DNA of 64,000 nt from Laccaria trichodermophora. Taxonomy: Eukaryota; Basidiomycota; Agaricomycetes; Agaricales; Hydnangiaceae. This document shows, piece after piece, positions 56,744 through 64,000 of the stretch; position 1 is the first letter of the stretch, and each line of letters opens with the position of its first letter. The stretch is taken from assembly GCA_018417955.1 (NCBI GenBank), contig JACTVC010000029.1, positions 372,001 through 436,000 on the forward strand, written 5' to 3'. The notes beneath the pieces are model-generated. The model was not told the DNA's origin, did no database searches, and saw only the letters and a list, made by a program, of their open reading frames with translations. Made by a program: the position numbers and the translations under genes.

Positions 56744-58040
56744 ACAATGTCTGACCATTTATGTCATTACTGGGTAGTGCTACTGACGGCGCAAGCACCA
56801 AATGGTACATTCTGCAGAGCAGTATGGATATGATCCTTTATCGAGGACGCCTTCCATAAGGTTGGCTGCTCAGTGAGCGGCCACCTCACGTACGACAAGG
56901 TGCAAGCAACCTCCGAAGTGCGGGTGTGTGTTGTCTGGTAGAGTCTCTTGACTTTCAAGCACGAAGGCGTGGATACATGGTGGAACCCTGTGGCCCCGAC
57001 CCCACCCTTTAAGAACCAAATATATCAGATCAATTGTTGGTGAGGATCTCGAGAAGAACATACCTATTCCATTGAAGGCTGTTAGACATACATGTCTAAC
57101 TTCCAGGGGAGGGTCGATGACTCTAACTCGATAAGCTCCAAATGAAATCAGGAAGCGTAAAGGCTGGGCCCGAAGCATTCCAACGCCCCATCACAGTAGA
57201 AGAAGTCGACACATCAACCTCTTCTGGGCATTAACCGCTTTTCTCACGGCATGACGGCTTTGCTAAAACACTTACTAGTATTGATATTGCCACAGTTAAT
57301 TTAATTAAATCAAGAAATAGTCATATGGTTTCTGTATGTCACCAATATACCACTGAAAAAGTGGTAGACTTCAAGGAAGATTTTTGGTTTTCTCTCTGTG
57401 AAAAATAAACTGTAAATCAGGAACATAATAATTTCACCTAAAATTTAGGGTGACATTTATTTATTCGCGGAGTTTGTACAGTACACGTGACCCCTCGTAT
57501 CTAGACGCCGACACTTGACAGCTCTCCAAAACAAAACTTGTTGGCAGGAGCAACTGAAGAACAAAGCTTCCTTTGATGGGATCGAGTTAGAGGGATCGAG
57601 GGTGGACTCGTCTAACTTCTTGTGCTACCTCTGTCATGCATCCCCGGCATCTGCAGCATCTAGTAAGAACATGAAGTGAGTGACGGCCGTGGACAAATCA
57701 CTGAACTTCAACGATACGGAATGTCTATGACAAGCAATGAGTAAAGTGATGTATTAGAAGTGGTGGTTCAACTCACGAAGGCTACAACCAACATCAGTAA
57801 TTGAGCAAATCAGTTTCCACGGGTTTCTCAACCCTGGCAACCTCCGAAAACCACTAAAAACCTCGAAACATTGAAAAATATTGAAACTTGGCAACCTATG
57901 TTGCCTTTGGTGGAAACCCACTGCCCAAATAGCATAATATATACACGATCACTAGTCCCCGACCGGAGAATCCCTTAGACGATTCCTTTTTGGGTTTCCG
58001 GACACCCCGGCAACTTCCAAAACCAGTAAAAACCCGGAAT
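56744..58040. other. intergenic, no confident gene
   Basis: A minus-strand open stretch at 56870-57178 has partly protein-like composition but no family I know. Around 57815-57875 and 57990-58040 a degenerate direct repeat occurs (GGTTTC...CGGCAAC.TCC.AAAACCA.TAAAAACC). Confidence 0.4.
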
Positions 58041-59459
58041 CTATTTTGCCATGTTACTGATGAATGCCCCAATTCTCGTCACATCCTCGGAGGCTGCAAT
58101 ACGGCCTAGTCGCTTTCGCGTGTGGTGTTGGTTGTGGGATGATCTTCTCAGAATGCTGTGTGTCACGGTTGGTGGTGTGCTTGGTATGCAAGCGTTCACA
58201 TGCTCACATGGATGTGTGATGCTAAACAGTGAGAAGATCAAAATGCAAATGAACCGTCATGTGAGACAAGGCCGGATTTGATGGCCTAAACATGTACCAC
58301 TGCATTCATTAGTATTTGTAAAATATTGGAATGAATATAGACCTTGACTACATTTGTCACAAAAATCCAAATGTGGTCAAGAAAATACAACAGAAAGATA
58401 CTTCAGCCCAGGCTGTAAGAATTGACCAAAATGTGGTGCATTAATCCCATTTTGCCTATTTCACAGACACTGGTTCCACCCAGTATTTCCAAAAGTCTGG
58501 GTTCCATTCCGTGGGGGAAACTGGGGGAAAAATGGGCATTTCCGCCCAGAATTTGTTTGATCCATACAATTACAGCAATCAAATGTAATTCCGCATGATT
58601 CCTGGTTCTGCCTCTTCTATATATATATTTCCGCAGGGTTCTCCCATCAAATATGTTTCCCCTCTTCTATAAATATATTTCTGCAGGGTTCTCCCATCAA
58701 ATATGTTTCCCGTGAGTTTATTATTAGCCAGACAGGTGTCATCTCCATTGATGTACCTTTCGTTGTTTTGATACACGCATCAAAAACAGCTGCAGTATGT
58801 CTTCCTCATGTCAATGATCATTTGATAAGTTTTCCGCATTCTTATGTTTTTATTTTATTTACTTTTGGTCTCTCTCTCTGGCATCTACTGCACTAATCAA
58901 TCACTTTTAGGTTCTGAAATGATCACGCTCGGCTTTTGTTCATTTGATATGTTTTTCACGTTGGTATTTGATATGTTTTTTTTTAGTTTTTTTTTTGGCC
59001 CTCCCATTCCTCCCGGCATAACCCGTGCACACCACATATTTTCGACATGGATAAGCCATCGTCGTATCCCTCCTGCACTCATTTTAGAGTGGAAGATCAC
59101 GCAAAATGGCATTTGCGTCTACGCTGAAGTTCGCCGCACTGTCACGTGACGGTTCAACTTGTCCAATCCATGCTCGAGTTTAAGACGTCACCCTCGTACA
59201 CCAAGAAATTATTAGACATACACTAAGTACATTATAAGAGATATGTTGTATATATGAGGAATGTCCAAGATTGTAACAAGAAAAGGGAAATATGACGGCA
59301 AGAAGATCAGTTGAGAAAAGTCAAGTTTCAAAAAAAATTACTCGTGAACATGCCTCACGGCGCTCTATTTGCCTGACAGAAACTGAAGTGGCGGGGCCCT
59401 CACCAGGTTGATCGATGTGAGTAGCGACGGTCTCGAGAACGCGATGTGTGAATGGTAAA
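58041..59459. other. intergenic, with a 2-copy ~63-bp tandem repeat
   Basis: At 58612-58712 two copies of CCTCTTCTATA.ATATATTTC.GCAGGGTTCTCCCATC... stand in tandem. No gene is recognised in the rest. Confidence 0.45.
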
Positions 59460-60495
59460 CTAGTTTGAGGGCGCGGCTTGGCTGGATTGTCTGTCAGCCC
59501 CTCCTGTATACAATCCACGACCAGAGACAAACCTTTTAACCATTTGATCCAATACCCATATGACTTCCTCAACAGCCGCTGCCCAACCTGGGTCTCGAGC
59601 GCAATCTTTCAAGCCCTCCGCCCACCACACGAGCGTCGCCATCACGGTAAGGAATGCGTTCCTCCCGTGTTTGTTCACAACCGTCCAACCGCCATCTCCC
59701 CCTGAGGCCAATCGATGCGAGGTGTTTAATGCGCCGTCGACGCCCACAACCTCGCGCCAAATTGGCTGCAAGCCCTTCCACCACTTCCACCACTGTTGCT
59801 CAAATGCGCGCGTATCAACAACCTTCGGTTGCACCTTTCGTCCTCAAGCTACCCACCACGCTACTTCTGACGGCCTGTTAGTAGGCTTGAACCCCTCAGA
59901 ACGCGAACCTGCTTGGAAGGAAGTATGGCTTTCGAGTTGAATGTACGAGTTGACGGCTGTAGTGAAACAGTTGCCGAGATCCTTGGCCGTGAGAAGGTCA
60001 TAACCGTCTCGGAACCATTCTGGCCAGGATGGGTCAGAGTCGACAATAATGATAGACCCGGTGGTGAGCTGCGATACGTGAGGAGAGCTAGGTGTGTCAC
60101 CCTGAGGGGGGGAAAGACTATCCCCGGTCTCGAGCGAACGTGGGGCCTTAGGCGGAGAAGTGTCGATGGTCGTGGTGCTGTCAACCGACGTGTTGATGTG
60201 GATGGTAACGTCGTTACCATCAGAAGCAGCCAGTTGGGTCTTCTTCCAGTGACTCGGGTCCATGGATGTCTTGCCAGTTCTCCTCCCCGACCTGGTCCTG
60301 AGGGCTGGAACCTCTCCCTCGACAGCACCGCTCTCATCGTCACCGTCGTCGCTGTTGTCGCTCTTGCCATCGTCCTCCTCATCGTCGGTGGGAGGCTCCT
60401 CAGCACCGGAATCAGATGGATTCGACCCATCGGACGTAACTGCCGAGCTCTTCCCCTTCTTTGATATCCGTGCCCTCTTTGCCACTAGTAGCTGC
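59460..60495 (-). pseudogene. Trp-rich basidiomycete hypothetical gene with one nonsense codon
   Basis: Minus strand, one frame over 59460-60495. An acidic low-complexity region (PTDDEEDDGKSDNSDDGDDE) is followed by SWPEWFRDGYDLL, TNRPSEVAWWVA, a TGA, then GRKVQPKVVDTRAFEQQWWKWW, KGLQPIWREVV, GRNAFLTVMATLVWWAEG and VEEVIWVLDQMVKRF. The spacing of WW pairs and the WRxV / NxFLxVxxxLxWW words look like a family I recall as common near transposons in Agaricomycetes; its function is unknown to me. The single TGA sits where an Arg would fit (WWVA-[R]-GRK), a one-base C-to-T change. The first exon seems lost at the border of the repeat field: the frame enters after a plausible acceptor near 60495. 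Confidence 0.6.
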
Positions 60496-60540
60496 AATGT
60501 ATTTAAAATACATAAGGCAAATGCCTGCACAGATATTTAA

Positions 60541-61215
60541 TTGTAGCCAAGGAAATCTATGATATGAAATGGTTTGGCAAATATATGAAATCTATTTCTT
60601 TCTCTGCCAGCCCTATATTTCTTTCCCTACCTAGGCTGATGTTTTATCTATTTCTTTGGCTGCCTAGGCCGATGTTTTAGCCATTTCTTTCCTTCCCAGC
60701 CCTATATTTCTTTGCTTGCCTAGGCTGATGTTTTATCTATTTCATTGATTGCCTAGGCTGATGTTTTAGATATTTCTTTCCCTCCCAGCCCTATATTTCT
60801 TTGGTTGCCTAGGCCAATGTTTTAGATATTTCTTTCCCTCCCAGCCCTATATTTCTTTGCTTGCCTAGGCTGATGTTTTAGATATTTCTTTGGTTGCCTA
60901 GGCCGATGTTTTAGCCATTTTTTCCCCTCCCAGCCCTATATTTCTTTGGTTGCCTAGGGTGATGTTTTAGATATTTCTTTGGCTGCCTAGGCCGATGTTT
61001 CAGCTATTTCTTTGGTTGCCTAGGCCTATATTTTAGCTATTTCTTTCCCTCCCAGCCCTACATTTCTTTGCTTGCCTAGGCCTATGTTTTATCAATTTCT
61101 TTCCTCCCATTCACCTATTTCTTTCCCTCCCAGCCACATATTTCTTTGCTTGCCTAGGCCGATGTTTTAGCTATTTCTTTCTTTCCCAGGCTGCATTTCC
61201 AAATATAGTAATGCA
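60541..61215. repeat. CCTAGGC-type repeat field
   Basis: About twenty alternating copies of two short units, TATTTCTTT-GCTTGCCTAGGC-TGATGTTTTA and TTTCTTTCCCTCCCAGCCC, spaced 25-45 bp. The mirror image occurs at 63660-64000 as part of the long inverted repeat. Confidence 0.85.
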
Positions 61216-64000
61216 CAGTTTTTAAACTGGGAAATGGAAATAAAATGGCAGAAAATTCTGGGCCAAAAATGGGGAGGTGCTCACTGTTGTTGATGACATG
61301 GAGCATTGGTCTAGAGTGGTCTTCCAAATTTGTAAAACTACCCAGAAATACCCAGAAAAAATATACAGATGGTGGCTAGGATATCAGGCACTGCTTTCAG
61401 GGTCCACCATATATATCCAAAATAAGAAAATATCCTCAGGGATGCCAAAAGTGGAAGAAACCAATGATACATATACTGGCTGATCAGGAGGGTGGTCACA
61501 TGACCAATTTCCACAAGTGGTCAAAACAAAAAAAGTTGTAGCCCTGCACTGTAGTTTTCCAAATCTGTTTGAATCATGTCCTAGAGTGCTCCTGTTGTGC
61601 AGATATGTTGATAAAGATCTTTCTGACCACTGGCTTTTTCAACCTTTTGCACTTTTCTCCATCCATGAAAACAATATGATTTCAACACATTCAGAAAGCT
61701 AAGAGGAGGGCTACAATGATTGTGTCATGGGAAATTTCACCCAAAAGGAAGGTGCATCCCTTTTAAAAAAACAGGAAATTGACAATGACAGACTAAAAAA
61801 GATTACAGATTGAATACAAAAATCAGTCATGGACTCCAATATCTATGAACAAACAACCACAGACTACAAAAAGTTGGATATTGACTACAAAGTTTACCAA
61901 TAAACTACAAAAAACTACAAAGATTGGACATAGATCACATAGAAAAGTTTACATCAAGTCTCAGCTTGGACAGCTAGTTTGGCCAAGTTCAAGCATGTAT
62001 GTATTTGATAAAGACATTATACTGAAGATGGACTTGAACCAGACAGAGATGGTAGAGAAGACACTGGGTTGGTCATCTTCTGATATGCTACTTGGATGTC
62101 TGACATAGACATGGATCTTGCTGCTGGATATGGCCTTGGATAGATTGCTTAACATCCATGGCATTGAACTTGAAGCAGATGCTGATGTGGTCATGAACAT
62201 CCCCACTGTTAGTTTTACAACTTTGTCACTGTCTGGCTCTGGCATAGAACTTGCATCTCTGACACTGAGATGGTTGTTGTTGGTGGATATGGACTTGTCC
62301 AGATTGCTTTACATACTTTGCTTTGCTGATATGTTGATTGGGCACTTTATCATTCATATCTTGGTTGGATGTATAGGTGGAAGAGCTGAAGATGGATGTG
62401 GTGATTGAAGTCATCACTGGATGGAATAACAAGTTCAAGCTTGGGTCTGAAGCATGTCTGGGATGCCTTGATAGATTGGGTAGTGATTGCTCATCTTGGT
62501 CTTTGACTATATGAACTTGGTCAGAAGGTGGAGGAGCACCAGAACCATGGACATGTCACTATACTTAAAGTTGCATGATGGTCAGACTTCATGTCACCCT
62601 AAGTTGTTGTAAGATCTGCCTTGTCTTGGAGCTGATGTATAGATAGCTGCAACTATACTTCACAACTTGAAATACTAGCTTGGCCAAAAGCAAACACAGG
62701 TACATTTGCTAAAAGATGTTATAGTAAAGGTGGACTGTCCCTCTCAGTACAAAGCTTAGCTTGAACAATTGTAGTAGACCTAACTGCTGTAATCAAAGAA
62801 GTGGATACTACAAACCTATAATCAGCTGTTTGCAGTCATTGGTTGTCTGTTAGTAGATATTGTAGTCCAAAACTGATTTTTGTAGTCTATCTGGAGTCTT
62901 TTTAGTCTGTCATTGTCAATTTCCTGTTTTTTTACCAATCTTTGTAGTCTTTTGTAGTTTATTGGTAAACTTTGTAGTCAATATCCAACTTTTTGTAGTC
63001 TGTAGTTGTGTGTTAGTAGATATTGGAGTCCATGACTGATTTTTGTAGTCTATCTGGGGTCTTTTTTAGTCTGTCATTGTCAATTTCCTGTTTTTTTAAA
63101 AGGGATGCACCTTCCTTTTGGGTGAAATTTCCCATGACACAATCATTGTAGCCCTCCTCTTAGCTTTCTGAATGTGTTGAAATCATATTGTTTTCATGGA
63201 TGGAGAAAAGTGCAAAAGGTTGAAAAAGCCAGTGGTCAGAAAGATCTTTATCAACATATCTGCACAACAGGAGCACTCTAGGACATGATTCAAACAGATT
63301 TGGAAAACTACAGTGCAGGGCTACAACTTTTTTTGTTTTGACCACTTGTGGAAATTGGTCATGTGACCACCCTCCTGATCAGCCAGTATATGTATCATTG
63401 GTTTCTTCCACTTTTGGCATCCCTGAGGATATTTTCTTATTTTGGATATATATGGTGGACCCTGAAAGCAGTGCCTGATATCCTAGCCACCATCTGTATA
63501 TTTTTTCTGGGTATTTCTGGGTAGTTTTACAAATTTGGAAGACCACTCTAGACCAATGCTCCATGTCATCAACAACAGTGAGCACCTCCCCATTTTTGGC
63601 CCAGAATTTTCTGCCATTTTATTTCCATTTCCCAGTTTAAAAACTGTGCATTACTATATTTGGAAATGCAGCCTGGGAAAGAAAGAAATAGCTAAAACAT
63701 CGGCCTAGGCAAGCAAAGAAATATGTGGCTGGGAGGGAAAGAAATAGGTGAATGGGAGGAAAGAAATTGATAAAACATAGGCCTAGGCAAGCAAAGAAAT
63801 GTAGGGCTGGGAGGGAAAGAAATAGCTAAAATATAGGCCTAGGCAACCAAAGAAATAGCTGAAACATCGGCCTAGGCAGCCAAAGAAATATCTAAAACAT
63901 CACCCTAGGCAACCAAAGAAATATAGGGCTGGGAGGGGAAAAAATGGCTAAAACATCGGCCTAGGCAACCAAAGAAATATCTAAAACATCAGCCTAGGCA
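60862..64000. mobile_element. long inverted repeat element, right end outside the window
   Basis: The left arm 60862-61927 and right arm 62935-64000 are reverse complements with a single axis (positions sum to 124862 at both ends, so no net indel), only scattered mismatches, and at least 1,066 bp each. Predicted peptides of 68 and 61 residues occur identically on opposite strands, simply reflecting the palindrome. The left arm probably begins between 60541 and 60862. The element type cannot be settled without its other end. Confidence 0.85.
61928..62934. other. spacer of the long inverted repeat
   Basis: About 1 kb without a recognised gene. At its right side 62851-62933 is a near-copy of 63013-63100 (TAGTAGATATTG.AGTCCA... 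to ...CATTGTCAATTTCCTG), so the right arm's inner end is partly duplicated. Confidence 0.6.

Noticed and set aside
61277..63585. identical 68- and 61-residue peptides on opposite strands near the right edge
   Set aside because: They are mirror images in the inverted-repeat arms, with no homology or start context; not genes.

Overview
The window looks like a filamentous basidiomycete, probably an Agaricomycete. The protein-coding genes carry many short GT-AG introns (about 45-90 bp). The gene families are those typical of that group: a MYND-finger protein, an F-box protein, a BTB protein, an alpha-kinase, an NRPS-like adenylate-forming reductase, a Ty3/gypsy chromovirus, and an integrase-domain gene of the 'DGH / DKGSETG / VHNTPIE' type. 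I cannot name the species.

Layout. 0.5-6.9 kb is a low-copy segment: an intact MYND gene, a tRNA-Glu-like gene, a badly decayed NRPS-like reductase relic and an F-box gene. 6.9-33.9 kb is an accessory region made of six tandem copies of one unit. In each unit a minus-strand gene encodes two related ~100-125-residue modules (YYR[L/V]Y...PPHT...SLK...), then a coiled coil and a C-terminal module. In five of the six units a plus-strand fragment of the 5-oxoprolinase N-terminal domain lies divergently beside it. All five 5-oxoprolinase fragments are dead. Of the six minus-strand copies, 1 and 2 read as intact, 6 nearly so, 3 and 4 are broken in their 3' halves, and 5 has lost its start codon. Small DNA transposons with exact target-site duplications are scattered through the array: a TA-flanked foldback, two TA MITEs and two hAT-like elements.

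34-46 kb holds a small intact gene at 31 kb just before it, a repeated ~600 bp block, further hAT-like elements (one nested in a 2 kb element), a BTB gene, an integrase-domain gene split by a hAT-like insertion, and an intact 11-exon alpha-kinase gene. 45.9-56.7 kb is a complete, very recent minus-strand Ty3/gypsy chromovirus (identical LTR sequence, 5-bp target duplication, separate gag and pol, an extra reading frame after pol). A probable solo LTR is nested in its 5' LTR. 57-64 kb is gene-poor: a Trp-rich hypothetical gene with one nonsense codon, a Gly/Ala-poor 'CCTAGGC' repeat field, and a long inverted repeat running off the right edge with arms of more than 1 kb.

The most unusual feature is the six-unit array. 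It pairs rapidly varying coiled-coil genes, with conserved very small exons, with a divergent metabolic-enzyme fragment that decayed in every copy. I recognise no characterised family for the minus-strand genes. A ubiquitin-like or Crinkler-header-like fold for the repeated modules is only a guess from sequence pattern.
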